Shown here piece after piece: positions 1-8,660 of a DNA stretch of 64,000 nt. Position 1 is the stretch's first letter. The number at the start of each line of letters is the position of its first letter. This DNA is from Achromobacter agilis (lineage in GTDB: Bacteria > Pseudomonadota > Gammaproteobacteria > Burkholderiales > Burkholderiaceae_B). The stretch is taken from NCBI RefSeq assembly GCF_900496965.1, contig NZ_UFQB01000019.1, positions 62,001-126,000 on the forward strand. Direction: 5' to 3'. The position numbers and the translations under genes are program-made. The notes under the pieces are model-generated. The model was not told the origin of the DNA, did not search any database, and saw only the letters and a program-made list of their open reading frames with translations.

Positions 1-426
1 CCGCACGCCGGCGACATGATCCTGATCGACGAAGTCCGCAGCTATGATGCAGACAGCCTCTGCGCGGCCGCCGTCGTCAGGCCGGGCCCCTACTCCCTGC
101 CCGACGGCTCGCTGCCGCCCTGGCTGGGCATGGAACTCATGGCGCAAGCCGTGGGCGCCTGGGCCGGTTGCCAGGCCCGCCAGGCAGGCGACCCCGTCAA
201 ACTGGGCTTTCTCCTCGGCACGCGCCGCTATGAAAGCCATGCGGATACGCTGCCGGCCGGCGCCCGCCTTACCATCCATGTGTGCCGCGGACTGGCCGAC
301 GCCAGCGGCATAAGCATCTTCGAATGCGAACTGCATGATGAAGTCCGCCTGCTTGCTCAGGCTCGGCTGAATGTCTACCAGCCCCAAGACCCCACCGCCT
401 TTATCCAGGAAGAGTCACCCGAATGA
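1..426 (+). CDS. apeP: 3-hydroxyacyl-ACP dehydratase of the aryl polyene cluster (ApeP-like), 5' end outside window
   Basis: The frame is open from the first base and reads PHAGDMILIDEV, which matches the N-terminal PHR-x-PMLLID signature of FabZ/ApeP hotdog dehydratases. The true start therefore lies just upstream and the Met at 16 is internal. About 142 residues are visible, close to the usual 150-160. The segment LPPWLGMELMAQAVGAW is the central hotdog helix. In aryl polyene synthesis this enzyme dehydrates the beta-hydroxyacyl-ACP after each ketoreduction. The stop overlaps the next start (ATGA at 423-426), so it is translationally coupled to the ketoreductase. The dehydratase, ketoreductase, ketosynthase order is that of apePQR at the end of APE clusters. 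The family call is firm; the pathway call rests on gene order, because the rest of the cluster is outside the window. Confidence 0.85.
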   Translation, partial: PHAGDMILIDEVRSYDADSLCAAAVVRPGPYSLPDGSLPPWLGMELMAQAVGAWAGCQARQAGDPVKLGFLLGTRRYESHADTLPAGARLTIHVCRGLADASGISIFECELHDEVRLLAQARLNVYQPQDPTAFIQEESPE

Positions 427-1154
427 GCGCTGCCCCTATCCTCGTAACCGGCTCGAGCCGCGGCATCGGCCGCGCGATTGCGCTGGCGCTGGCGGACGCC
501 GGCCATGATCTGGTGCTGCACTGCCGCCAGCAACGCGGCCAGGCAGAAGCCGTGCAAACCGAAATCCAGGCGCGAGGCCGGCAGGCGCGCATCCTGCAAT
601 TCGACGTCGCGGACCGCCAGCAGTGCGCGGCCGCGCTGCAGGCCGATATCGACGGGCACGGCGCCTATTACGGCGTCGTCCTCAATGCCGGCCTGACACG
701 CGACGGCGCGTTCCCCGCCTTGACCGGTGACGACTGGGACGCCGTGCTGCGCACCAACCTGGACGGCTTCTATAACGTGCTCAACCCATTGGCCATGCCC
801 ATGATCCGCCGCCGCGCGCCGGGCCGCGTCGTCTGCATGGCGTCCGTCTCCGGCATCATCGGCAATCGCGGCCAGGTGAATTACAGCGCTTCCAAGGCCG
901 GCCTCATCGGCGCGGCCAAGGCGCTGGCGGTCGAGCTGGCCAAGCGCCAGATCACCGTGAACTGCGTCGCGCCCGGATTGATCGATACCGACATGCTGGA
1001 TGAACACGTGCCGGTCGAAGACATCCTGAAGGCAGTGCCCGCGCAGCGGATGGGGCGTCCCGAGGAAGTGGCGGCCGCCGTTGTCTTCCTGATGTCCCCG
1101 GGCGCCGCCTACATTACGCGCCAGGTCATTGGCGTAAACGGGGGGCTGTGCTGA
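423..1154 (+). CDS. apeQ: 3-ketoacyl-ACP reductase (FabG-like SDR, ApeQ)
   Basis: This is a 243-residue short-chain dehydrogenase. The cofactor loop TGSSRGIG is at residues 9-16, the NAG motif appears as LNAGLTRDG, and the catalytic Ser and the Tyr-x-x-x-Lys are seen as ASVSG and YSASK. Length and motifs match FabG. It reduces beta-ketoacyl-ACP with NADPH during chain extension. It overlaps the dehydratase by ATGA upstream and the ketosynthase by ATGA downstream (1152-1156), so the three enzymes are one translationally coupled block. A second housekeeping FabG is expected elsewhere in the genome; this one is assigned to aryl polyene synthesis by context. Confidence 0.85.
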   Translation: MSAAPILVTGSSRGIGRAIALALADAGHDLVLHCRQQRGQAEAVQTEIQARGRQARILQFDVADRQQCAAALQADIDGHGAYYGVVLNAGLTRDGAFPALTGDDWDAVLRTNLDGFYNVLNPLAMPMIRRRAPGRVVCMASVSGIIGNRGQVNYSASKAGLIGAAKALAVELAKRQITVNCVAPGLIDTDMLDEHVPVEDILKAVPAQRMGRPEEVAAAVVFLMSPGAAYITRQVIGVNGGLC

Positions 1155-2377
1155 TGAAGCGCGTCGTCATTACCGGCATGGCCGGCATCAGCGCACTCGG
1201 GTCCGACTGGGCCACCGTGCAGGAAGCGCTGCAATCGGGCCGAAGCGCCATCCGGACCATGCCGGACTGGTCGCGCTATACCGAACTGAACACCCGGCTG
1301 GCGGGTCCCATCGACAACTTCCAGCCTCCCGCCCACTGGACCCGCAAGCAACTGCGCAGCATGGGGCGCGTCTCCCAATTGGCGGTGCGGGCCGCGGAAA
1401 TGGCCCTGGCCGATGCCGCCCTGCTGGGTGAGCCCTGCATCGCGGACGGGCGCATGGGCGTGGCCTGCGGCTCGTCCGTGGGCAGCACGGCGGAAATCCG
1501 TGCGTTCGGCAACATGCTGCTCAATGGCGTCACGGACGACCTGAACGCCAACTCGTACGTCCGCATGATGCCGCACACGACCGCGGCCAATGTGGGCATT
1601 TTCTTCGAACTGAAGGGACGCATCATTCCGACGTCCAGCGCCTGCACCTCCGGCAGCCAGGGCATCGGCTACGCCTACGAGGCCATCCGCTACGGGCGCC
1701 AGGACCTGATGCTGGCCGGCGGCTCGGAAGAGCTCTGCGCAAGCGAAGCCCTGGTGTTCGACGCGCTCTATGCAACCAGCCAGAAGAACGACACCCCCGA
1801 GCTCACCCCCCGCCCCTACGACCGCGACCGCGACGGCCTGGTCATCGGCGAGGGAGGCGGCATGCTGGTCCTGGAATCGCTGGACCATGCATTGGCGCGA
1901 GGCGCGCGCATCCATGCGGAAATCGTCGGTTTCGGCAGCAATTCGGACGGCACGCACATCACCCGCCCGGAAGCGAAGACGATGCGCATCGCCATGGAAT
2001 TAGCGCTGGCGGACGCCAACCTGCCGCCGCAAGCCATCGGCTACGTCAATGGCCACGGCACCGCGACCGAACAGGGCGACATCGCCGAGACGCAGGCGAC
2101 CCACAGCCTGTTCGGCAGCCGCATGCCGATCAGCTCGCAGAAAAGCTATCTCGGCCATACCCTGGGCGCCTGCGGCGTGCTGGAGTCGTGGTTCAGTATC
2201 GAAATGCTCAACCGCGACTGGTACGCCCCCACGCTGAATCTGCGCAACGTCGACCCCCGCTGCGGCGAGCTCGACTATCTGTGCGAAGGCCGCCGCATGA
2301 ACAATGAATATGTCATGAACAACAACTTCGCCTTCGGCGGAATCAATACGTCGCTGATTTTCCGCCGCTGGAGCTGA
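1154..2377 (+). CDS. apeR: beta-ketoacyl-ACP synthase (ApeR-like, KAS II type)
   Basis: This thiolase-fold ketosynthase has 407 residues from the ATG at 1154. A GTG six bases upstream is possible, but the ATGA overlap with the ketoreductase favours 1154. The catalytic Cys is in SSACTSGSQG, the first His in NGHGTATEQGD, and the second His in YLGHTLGACG. The Cys-His-His set marks it as an active condensing enzyme and not a chain-length factor. It would catalyse decarboxylative Claisen condensation of malonyl-ACP with the growing polyene. It is the last biosynthetic gene before a secreted protein gene. Confidence 0.85.
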   Translation: MKRVVITGMAGISALGSDWATVQEALQSGRSAIRTMPDWSRYTELNTRLAGPIDNFQPPAHWTRKQLRSMGRVSQLAVRAAEMALADAALLGEPCIADGRMGVACGSSVGSTAEIRAFGNMLLNGVTDDLNANSYVRMMPHTTAANVGIFFELKGRIIPTSSACTSGSQGIGYAYEAIRYGRQDLMLAGGSEELCASEALVFDALYATSQKNDTPELTPRPYDRDRDGLVIGEGGGMLVLESLDHALARGARIHAEIVGFGSNSDGTHITRPEAKTMRIAMELALADANLPPQAIGYVNGHGTATEQGDIAETQATHSLFGSRMPISSQKSYLGHTLGACGVLESWFSIEMLNRDWYAPTLNLRNVDPRCGELDYLCEGRRMNNEYVMNNNFAFGGINTSLIFRRWS

Positions 2378-2424
2378 TTTCCGCGGCACGTTGCCTCTCC
2401 CGTTTCGCTATCGGACCTTCCACC

Positions 2425-2865
2425 ATGAACCTGTCTTACAAGCTGTTTGGCACCCTGGCCCTGTCGCTCGCCTGCTCCGCCCAGGCCGCCGCCGCGGATC
2501 GCACCGTCCACCTGCCGCTCAAGCCTGCGGTCGAAGCGGCGCTGGCCGCCGGCAAGATCGATGGCAGCGTCAGCTTCTATCTGGCAGGCACGGGCCCGAA
2601 GGGACGGGTACTGCAGGCGGATGTCGTCACGAACCGCAAGACCAACGCATTCGCGAAGAAAGACGAAGAGGCTTGCCTGTGGGTTGCCCAATCCGCCGTC
2701 ATCGCGCTGCACGAAGCAGCGAAAAAGGCGGGCGCCAACGCGGTCACCAACATCGTTAGCTACTATCGCAAAAACGAATACAGCAGCAAGACCGACTACG
2801 AGTGCCATGCGGGCGCCGTAGTCGCGGGCGTCGCGCTGCGCGGCGACCTGGCCAAGGTCAAGTAG
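2425..2865 (+). CDS. secreted YbjQ-like accessory protein at the end of the APE cluster
   Basis: The product has 146 residues. Its signal peptide (MNLSYKLFGTLALSLACSAQAAA) has a Cys in the h-region and probable cleavage after AQA. The mature part contains AAKKAGANAVTNIV followed by GAVVAGVALRG. This resembles the helix-GANAV-strand pattern of the YbjQ/heavy-metal-binding fold, which is often mislabelled as an excinuclease ATPase subunit. I recall similar genes at the ends of aryl polyene clusters, but that is memory and not shown here. It starts 47 bp after the ketosynthase, probably in the same transcript. The role is unknown; periplasmic help with polyene assembly or export is a guess. Confidence 0.6.
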   Translation: MNLSYKLFGTLALSLACSAQAAAADRTVHLPLKPAVEAALAAGKIDGSVSFYLAGTGPKGRVLQADVVTNRKTNAFAKKDEEACLWVAQSAVIALHEAAKKAGANAVTNIVSYYRKNEYSSKTDYECHAGAVVAGVALRGDLAKVK

Positions 2866-2893
2866 GTACGGGCCCGGCAGCCCGGTTTCGCGA

Positions 2894-2907
2894 CCGCCCC
2901 GGGGCGG
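2894..2907. terminator. GC hairpin after the APE block
   Basis: CCGCCCC (2894-2900) is immediately followed by its complement GGGGCGG (2901-2907), 29 bp after the preceding stop. There is no T-tract, so an intrinsic terminator is only a possibility. Confidence 0.3.
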
Positions 2908-2964
2908 ATCGCCGGCCGCCGGTTTACACTCTTTGTTTGCCGCAACACCACAAAAGGTTCACCC

Positions 2965-3426
2965 ATGAGCACAGCTACGCTCAAGACCCGCCTCTCCGAT
3001 TCCGTCAAGGAAGCGATGCGCGCCAAGGCCACCGAGCGCCTGGCCACGCTGCGTTTCCTCCTGGCCGCCGTCAAGCAGAAGGAAGTGGACGAACGCCGCG
3101 ACCTGACCGACGCCGAGATCACCGCCATCATCGAAAAGCAGGTAAAGCAGCGCCGCGAATCCATCGCCGCGTTCGAACAGGCCGGCCGCACGGAAACCGC
3201 CGAGCAGGAAAAAGCCGAAGTGGTCGTGCTGCAGGAATTCCTGCCCAAGGCCGCCACGCCGGAAGAAGTCTCCGCCGCCATCGACGCCGCGATGGCGGAA
3301 GTGGCCGCGCAAGGCGTGACCGGCGCGCCCGCCATGGGCAAGGTCATGGCCCTGCTCAAGCAGTCCCTGGCTGGCCGCGCCGACATGACGGCGCTGTCGC
3401 AACAAGTGAAGGCCCGCCTGGCCTGA
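2965..3426 (+). CDS. GatB/YqeY domain protein
   Basis: The product has 153 residues and is a typical stand-alone YqeY protein. It opens with the helical segment LKTRLSDSVKEAMRAKATERLATLR, has the conserved VEEVIxKxxKQRRES-like stretch (IIEKQVKQRRESI) and the family signature LQEFLPKAATPEEV, and ends in the tail helices that resemble the GatB C-terminal tRNA-binding domain. In many betaproteobacteria this gene sits near rpsU-dnaG, which are not present here. The molecular role is not established; tRNA-dependent amidotransferase association is suggested by homology only. It is cytoplasmic and probably monocistronic, since its downstream neighbour is convergent. Confidence 0.9.
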   Translation: MSTATLKTRLSDSVKEAMRAKATERLATLRFLLAAVKQKEVDERRDLTDAEITAIIEKQVKQRRESIAAFEQAGRTETAEQEKAEVVVLQEFLPKAATPEEVSAAIDAAMAEVAAQGVTGAPAMGKVMALLKQSLAGRADMTALSQQVKARLA

Positions 3427-3450
3427 TCGCCCTGCGGCCCGGGCGCGGCC

Positions 3451-4530
3451 TCAGAACGCGCCGCCGAACAGATCCGGCTGGCGCGACAGCTCCGCCGGGT
3501 CGGCGAAATTGCTCATTCCCACTCCCGCCAGCCGGTAAAGCGTCTCTGGCGGCAGTTCCACGCGTTCGCACAGCAGCCTCGCAACCGCGGCAAGCTCCAC
3601 CGCAGACCCGGGCGGGTTCGGGCTGGTCTGGCTGCGCGTCAGGATGCGGAAGCGGTCGGTCTTCAGCTTGAGCACCACGGTGCGGCCCAGCGCGCCCTTC
3701 TTCAGCGCCTGATCCCATACCTTCTGCGCCATGCGGTCGATGGCCTCGCCCAGCCCGTCCAGGCGGACGTCCTGCGAGAAAGTGGTCTCCGCCGACACCT
3801 GCTGCAACGGCGCGTCGGTCTGCACTTCGCGCTCGTCGATGCCGCGCGCCAATTCGTACAGGCGCCGGCCGTAGCGGCCGAAGTAATGCTCGAGCTCCTG
3901 GGCGCTGTGCGTGGCCAGGTCGCCCACCGTATGGATGCCCAATTGCTCCAGGCGCGCCTGCGTGACCTTGCCCACGCCCGGCACCTTGCGCACGGGCAAG
4001 GGCTGCAGGAAGGCCAGCACCTTGCCGGGGCGGACCACGAACAGGCCGTCCGGCTTGTTCCAGTCGGACGCGATCTTGGCCAGGAACTTATTGGGCGCCA
4101 CGCCCGCCGACGCGGTCAGGCCGGTTTCTTCGCGGATCTGGTGGCGGATGACCTGAGCGACCTCGGTGGCCGAAGGCAGCCCGCATTTGTTGATGGTAAC
4201 GTCCAGATAGGCCTCGTCCAGCGACAGCGGTTCGATCAGGTCGGTGTGGCGGGAAAAAATCTGCCGGACCTGGCGCGACGCCTCGCGGTAGCGGTTGAAA
4301 TCGGGCGGCACGTAGATGGCGTGCGGACAAAGCCGTTCGGCGCGCGCCGCGGACATGGCCGAATGGATGCCGAAGCGCCGCGCCTCGTACGAGGCGGCGC
4401 AGACGACCGAGCGCGGGCCGGTCCAGGCCACCACCACCGGCTTGCCGCGCAGGTCCGGGTTGTCGCGCTGCTCCACGGACGCGTAGAACGCGTCCATGTC
4501 CACATGCACGATCTTGCGCGCCTCAGACAT
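3451..4530 (-). CDS. dinB: DNA polymerase IV (Y-family translesion polymerase)
   Basis: The product has 359 residues from the ATG at 4530, which has GGAGG seven bases upstream. An in-frame ATG 54 bases further up would add an 18-residue tail unlike the family. Visible motifs are the first metal-binding Asp in VHVDMDAFYASVE, the catalytic SLDEAYLDV, the helix-hairpin-helix VPGVGKVTQARLEQLG, and a little-finger domain with QVSAETTFSQDV. The C-terminus QPDLFGGAF contains a QxxLF beta-clamp-binding motif. It performs low-fidelity bypass synthesis at damaged templates. I did not find a clear LexA box (CTGT-N8-ACAG) immediately upstream. Confidence 0.95.
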   Translation of the reverse strand: MSEARKIVHVDMDAFYASVEQRDNPDLRGKPVVVAWTGPRSVVCAASYEARRFGIHSAMSAARAERLCPHAIYVPPDFNRYREASRQVRQIFSRHTDLIEPLSLDEAYLDVTINKCGLPSATEVAQVIRHQIREETGLTASAGVAPNKFLAKIASDWNKPDGLFVVRPGKVLAFLQPLPVRKVPGVGKVTQARLEQLGIHTVGDLATHSAQELEHYFGRYGRRLYELARGIDEREVQTDAPLQQVSAETTFSQDVRLDGLGEAIDRMAQKVWDQALKKGALGRTVVLKLKTDRFRILTRSQTSPNPPGSAVELAAVARLLCERVELPPETLYRLAGVGMSNFADPAELSRQPDLFGGAF

Positions 4531-4670
4531 GGCGCCTCCGCGCCGCGCCCGTCCGCCGTCCCACCTGGGCGCGGCGGCCTCCATGGCCTGTCATCGCCTG
4601 AAATCCCGTGGCAAAAACATATATTATGACCGGCGACAACCCGCTATCCCTTCCCGTCCATAACGGTTCC

Positions 4671-5093
4671 ATGACTGCACCCGCAACTGCCCAGACCGAT
4701 TATTTCGGCCTCACCATTCCCTTCATGCATTTCATCGGCCTGGTACCCGAGCACATCGAGCAAGGCTACGCCCGCACCACCCTGCCCTGGCGGCAGGACC
4801 TCACCAACAGCCGCGGCGACGTGCACGGCGGCACGCTGATGAGCGTGCTGGACTTCACGCTCAGCGCCGCCGCCCGCGGTTCGCCCGACGGACTGGAAGG
4901 CATGGCCACCATCGACATGAACACGTCGTTCCTGTCTCCTGGCACGGGCGACCTGACCATCGAGGCGCGCTGCCTGCGCCGCGGCGCCTCCATCGCGTTC
5001 TGCGAAGGCGACGTGCGGCGCGCCGACGGCGAACTGGTCGCGCGCGCCACCGCCACGTTCAAGATCATCCGCCGCCGTCCGGGCGGCGATTGA
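4671..5093 (+). CDS. PaaI-family hotdog thioesterase
   Basis: The product is a 140-residue hotdog protein with the PaaI core [23 protein letters not shown], where HGG and the following Asp belong to the active-site helix. It probably hydrolyses an acyl-CoA; the substrate cannot be read from the sequence. Start choice is uncertain. Upstream in-frame starts exist at 4608 (GTG) and 4626 (ATG), but the sequence around 4617-4625 (CATATATTAT) looks like a -10 element, so the ATG at 4671 is preferred. It is divergent from dinB and convergent with the lipoprotein gene. Confidence 0.8.
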   Translation: MTAPATAQTDYFGLTIPFMHFIGLVPEHIEQGYARTTLPWRQDLTNSRGDVHGGTLMSVLDFTLSAAARGSPDGLEGMATIDMNTSFLSPGTGDLTIEARCLRRGASIAFCEGDVRRADGELVARATATFKIIRRRPGGD

Positions 5094-5112
5094 CGCGTCC
5101 GGCGTCCCCGGC

Positions 5113-5568
5113 TCAGTCCGGCAGGTCGCGCGAAGGCTTGACCTGGGGGCGCGGATCCAGCGGCATATAGCTGCTGCACGACACCAGGCCGTAATAGACG
5201 GCGTCCTGCATGGCGCGCATGGCCGCCGGGTCCCAGGTGCCCTGGCCCCACATGACGATGCGCACGTCCGTGCTCTTGGCGCCGGCCGCCTTCAGTTCGA
5301 CGCGCGACATTTCGTTGTTGCTGAAGGGCGCCAGCACCTGCACCACGCCGGACTGCGCGCTTTCGTTCAGGTCGGCCACCACGCGGTAGGCGTTGTCCGT
5401 GCTGCGCAGGCAATCCCGGGATTGCCGGATCGCCGTCGCATAGGCATCCTTGAATGCCACCGGCGCCTTGAACTCGCTGTGCGGGGACGAGCCGTTCTGC
5501 GAAATGCCTATCGAGCATCCCGCCAGGCCCAGAGCCAGCGCCGATGCCGCGACCAGTTTCCTGTACAT
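5113..5568 (-). CDS. outer-membrane-type lipoprotein of unknown function
   Basis: The product has 151 residues and starts MYRKLVAASALALGLAGCS, a lipoprotein signal with lipobox LAGC (Cys18). GGAGA lies six bases before the ATG. The mature part contains an alternating strand/helix pattern with two Cys (DCLRS and SCSSY) that could form a disulphide. It resembles BPTD/BB-type conserved Bordetella lipoproteins only in general character; I recognise no domain. A longer in-frame extension exists upstream but lacks a signal and is rejected. It is transcribed toward the thioesterase gene. Confidence 0.75.
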   Translation of the reverse strand: MYRKLVAASALALGLAGCSIGISQNGSSPHSEFKAPVAFKDAYATAIRQSRDCLRSTDNAYRVVADLNESAQSGVVQVLAPFSNNEMSRVELKAAGAKSTDVRIVMWGQGTWDPAAMRAMQDAVYYGLVSCSSYMPLDPRPQVKPSRDLPD

Positions 5569-5636
5569 GTGTATCTCCAAATCAGTGCCCGCGATTATCC
5601 CGCATATCGGCCCGGAGCGATCGGCGGCTGGGCCGC

Positions 5637-6452
5637 TCACAGGATCCCGATGCGGTACTCGAGGTTCTTGACCAGGGTCCTCAGGCGCGGGCCGAGGGTT
5701 TCGTACACGTACTTTTCGTCCAGGCCGTCGGCCGGGATCGTCACGTTGAACGCCAGCGGCAGATCGTTGGAACGATAGCGCATCGGGGTGGCGATGCCGC
5801 ATAGTTCGGCGCGCCAGTCCTTGCTGACCACGCAGAAGCCGTGCTGGTCGATTTCATCGTAGGCGGGTTGCAGCGCCGGGCCGAAACGCTCCCATTCCTC
5901 GGGGAATTCCTCCGCCAGCCGGCCGCAGATGAGCTTGCGTTCGTCGGCGGTCTGGGCATACAGCAAGGCGCGGCCCGTGGCCGTGCGCAACAAGGGACGC
6001 GCCGAACCGATGTCCGGACGCGACGCGTTCGACGCGCCGTCCTGGACGGTTTCCACGTAGACCACCTGCAGGCGGTCCCGGATCGCCATGGAGACCGGCC
6101 CCCTGGCGTAACGCGCCAGTTCGACCATGTCGTGCGCCGCCAGCTGGCGCAGGGTCAGGTGCACCAGCAAGGGATAGCCCAGCGTCAGCACGGCGGGCCC
6201 CAGCGAGTACTTGCCGGTGCGCTCGTCGCGGCGCAGGTAGCCCAGCCCCACCAGCGTGAACGTCAGCCTGGACACCGTCGGGCGCGTCAGGCCCAGCATT
6301 TCGGAAATTTCCTTGTTTCCCAGCAGCGGCTCGGACGCTGAAAAACACTTGAGCACGTCCAGCCCGTTGGAAAGCGTGGACGCGAACCGCGGGTGCGCTT
6401 CCAGCGACGCGCGGGATTCGAGTTCGTAATGAAGCGGCGTTTTCGAGTGCAT
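5637..6452 (-). CDS. IclR-family transcriptional regulator
   Basis: The product has 271 residues. An N-terminal winged helix-turn-helix (about residues 25-90, GNKEISEMLGLTRPTVSRLTFTLVGLGYL) is followed by the IclR effector domain, with GxxLLxxT-type sequence RPLLRTATGRALLYA and the late motif ELCGIATPMRY. It is divergent from the metallophosphoesterase gene with a 110-bp gap that holds an inverted repeat, so it most likely controls the metallophosphoesterase-Bug pair and perhaps itself. Effector unknown. The N-terminal extension of about 20 residues before the HTH is slightly longer than usual. Confidence 0.9.
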   Translation of the reverse strand: MHSKTPLHYELESRASLEAHPRFASTLSNGLDVLKCFSASEPLLGNKEISEMLGLTRPTVSRLTFTLVGLGYLRRDERTGKYSLGPAVLTLGYPLLVHLTLRQLAAHDMVELARYARGPVSMAIRDRLQVVYVETVQDGASNASRPDIGSARPLLRTATGRALLYAQTADERKLICGRLAEEFPEEWERFGPALQPAYDEIDQHGFCVVSKDWRAELCGIATPMRYRSNDLPLAFNVTIPADGLDEKYVYETLGPRLRTLVKNLEYRIGIL

Positions 6453-6511
6453 ATCGACCTAGGGTTCCGGAGCATTGACAGTATATCGCCTGCCGAAATA
6501 CAAACTTTCCG

Positions 6512-6544
6512 TTCAATAGTTATATTTTAATTCCATTTATTGAA
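6512..6544. promoter_or_regulatory. candidate IclR operator, inverted repeat
   Basis: TTCAATA (6512-6518) and TATTGAA (6538-6544) are perfect 7-bp inverted arms around a 19-bp AT-rich spacer. They sit 18 bp before the ATG of the metallophosphoesterase and in the divergent gap with the IclR gene. The AT content differs sharply from the surroundings. Its position favours an operator/promoter. Confidence 0.45.
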
Positions 6545-6562
6545 ATTGAAAAGGCAGCAATC

Positions 6563-8629
6563 ATGACCGAACCGCAGTTCTCCAGGCAGCCGCTGGGCGC
6601 CCGCCTGTTCAGCTTCGCCGTCGTCGCGGACACGCACGTCAACGAATCCGAGGACACTTGCGCCTCGCCGTTCGCCACCAATGCGCGGGCCAATGCCCGG
6701 GCCCGGCACGTTTTCGCCGATATCGCCCGCCTGAACCCCGCCCCGGCGTTCGCCATCCACCTGGGCGACATCGTCCATCCGGTGCCGGGCATGCCGTCGT
6801 TCGACGAGGCGGCGCGCCGCTTCAAGGCCATCGCGAGCCAGATCGACATACCACTGCACCTGGTCCCCGGCAACCACGACGTCGGCGACAAGCGCATCGA
6901 CTGGATGCCGGCCGACATCGTCTGCGACAGCTACCTGGACAAGTACCGCGAGGTCTTCGGGCCCGATTACTACGCCATGGATCATGGCGGAGTCCGCTTT
7001 CTGTTCGTCAACGCGCTGCTGTTCAATTCGGGCTTGGAGACGGATGGCGCGCAGCGCGCCTGGATCGACGAGCAGATCGCCGGCGCCGGCGGCCGCGTGT
7101 TCGTGTCGCTGCATTACCCGCCTTACCTGCACGACGCGCAGGAGCGCGGTTCGTACGACAATATCGACGAACCCGGCCGCGGCTGGCTCCTGTCGCGCCT
7201 GGAGAATCCCAAGGTAGAGGCCATCTTCGCCGGTCACGTCCACAATTTCTGGTATGACGTCATCGGCGGCGCCGAGATGTACATGCTGCCGTCCACCGCC
7301 TTCCTGCGGCACGACTACTCCGAGTTCTACCGCGTGCCGCCGGCCGACGAATTCGGCCGCGGCGACGTCGAGAAATTCGGCTATTTCATCGTCGACGTGC
7401 ACGAGCGCGGGCACGTGGCCAAGCTGATCCGCACCCACGGCGCCATGCGCGGCGAAACCGCCAGCGGCGAGGCCCCGGCCCGCGCCTTGCCCACCGTCCA
7501 CACCAAGACGGCGGCCAGCGAGGGCATCGCCGTCGAGCTGCGGCACCCCTGGGCCGAGATCGTCGAAATTCCCTGCACCGGCGGCGTGCAGGAGTTCGGC
7601 CGCAAGCTCGCCCGCAACGACTACCCGCTCATGGCCATGTGGGAAATGGGGTTGCGCACGCTCAAGATCCCCACGCAGGACCTGCATGACGACAAGACCC
7701 TGCGCCGGGCCCGCCTCATGACCGACGTGGGGCACCGTTTCGTCCTGACGTCGCTCGGGATACCGGACACGAAGTTGCTGGACAGGGCGCGCGAGCATGG
7801 CATCGCCATCGCCGCCATCGAGATCAACCTGAACGCGCAGGCGCTCCAGGACGCGGGCCCCGCGCTCAGACAGCTGCGCAACCATACTTCCGCCCGACTC
7901 ATCTACGGCAAGATCCGGACCGGCGCGGACGATGCGCACTTCGACGGCAAGCATTACAGCCATTTCGTCAATACGGGGCTGCGCGCCGCCGAACTGGAGG
8001 CCGGGCAGTCCGCCCTGGTTGCGCACCTGGAGCAACAACACATCGACGGCATCACCGTCCGCCTGGACTGGGGATCGGACCTCATCGCCACGCATCGCGA
8101 ACTGGCGGAACGGGCCCGGGCCTGGGGCATGGCCGTGAACGTGGGAGTGAAGCTGGCCGACCGCCTCGCCTCGGCGAACACGGACGATGCCGCCATCGCC
8201 GCCCTGGTCGCCGAAGCCTTCCTGGCTTCGCGGGCCTCGGACGCGGTGACCTACTCCTTCGACACGTTCATGGACGTGGACCGGGGCTACTTCCCGCGCA
8301 ACGGCCTGATCAACCGCCGCTACGATCCCCGGCCCGCGGGCGTGGCGCTGGCCGCCCTGAACGCCGTGTTCGACATTCCGGGCGCGGCCTCGGTCGAGCG
8401 GATGGACGGTCCGGCCGGTTCGCGCCTCTGCCGTTTCCGCACCGGCGGTCAGGAATACGAACTTGCCTATGGCCCCGCGCCCGCCGTGCAGCGCCACGCC
8501 TGGGCCGCTCCCTGCAAGCGCGTCATCGACCTGCTCTCCCAGGAGGCGGTGGAAGGCGAGGAGGCCCGGGCCGAATACACCCGCCAGGGCCGGCCGGGCC
8601 ACGCGCTGCTGCTCATCCACCGCGCCTGA
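6563..8629 (+). CDS. two-domain protein: calcineurin-like metallophosphoesterase plus C-terminal barrel-like domain
   Basis: The product has 688 residues and no signal peptide, so it is probably cytoplasmic. Residues about 15-290 are a complete metallophosphoesterase domain: VVADTHVN (metal Asp/His), IHLGDIVHP (bridging Asp), PGNHDVGD (GNHD), SLHYPPYLH (His) and FAGHVHNFW (GHxH). Residues about 320-620 show a regular beta-alpha alternation (LKIPTQDL, RFVLTSLGI, IAIAAIEINL, ARLIYGKI, GITVRLDWGSD, AVNVGVKL, AVTYSFDTF) that suggests a TIM-barrel fold; I cannot name this domain. A short C-terminal beta-rich tail follows. The ATG is preceded by AAAGGCAG. A Bug receptor starts 31 bp downstream, so both are probably one operon under the IclR regulator. 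A catabolic phosphodiester or glycosyl-phosphate substrate is inference only. Confidence 0.8.
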   Translation: MTEPQFSRQPLGARLFSFAVVADTHVNESEDTCASPFATNARANARARHVFADIARLNPAPAFAIHLGDIVHPVPGMPSFDEAARRFKAIASQIDIPLHLVPGNHDVGDKRIDWMPADIVCDSYLDKYREVFGPDYYAMDHGGVRFLFVNALLFNSGLETDGAQRAWIDEQIAGAGGRVFVSLHYPPYLHDAQERGSYDNIDEPGRGWLLSRLENPKVEAIFAGHVHNFWYDVIGGAEMYMLPSTAFLRHDYSEFYRVPPADEFGRGDVEKFGYFIVDVHERGHVAKLIRTHGAMRGETASGEAPARALPTVHTKTAASEGIAVELRHPWAEIVEIPCTGGVQEFGRKLARNDYPLMAMWEMGLRTLKIPTQDLHDDKTLRRARLMTDVGHRFVLTSLGIPDTKLLDRAREHGIAIAAIEINLNAQALQDAGPALRQLRNHTSARLIYGKIRTGADDAHFDGKHYSHFVNTGLRAAELEAGQSALVAHLEQQHIDGITVRLDWGSDLIATHRELAERARAWGMAVNVGVKLADRLASANTDDAAIAALVAEAFLASRASDAVTYSFDTFMDVDRGYFPRNGLINRRYDPRPAGVALAALNAVFDIPGAASVERMDGPAGSRLCRFRTGGQEYELAYGPAPAVQRHAWAAPCKRVIDLLSQEAVEGEEARAEYTRQGRPGHALLLIHRA

Positions 8630-8660
8630 TTTCAACTTCTCTATCGCCAGGAGTCATCGC

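Noticed and set aside
6527-8635. 700-codon antisense frame across the metallophosphoesterase
   Set aside because: Its composition mirrors the codon bias of the sense gene and it has no recognisable motif or ribosome site.
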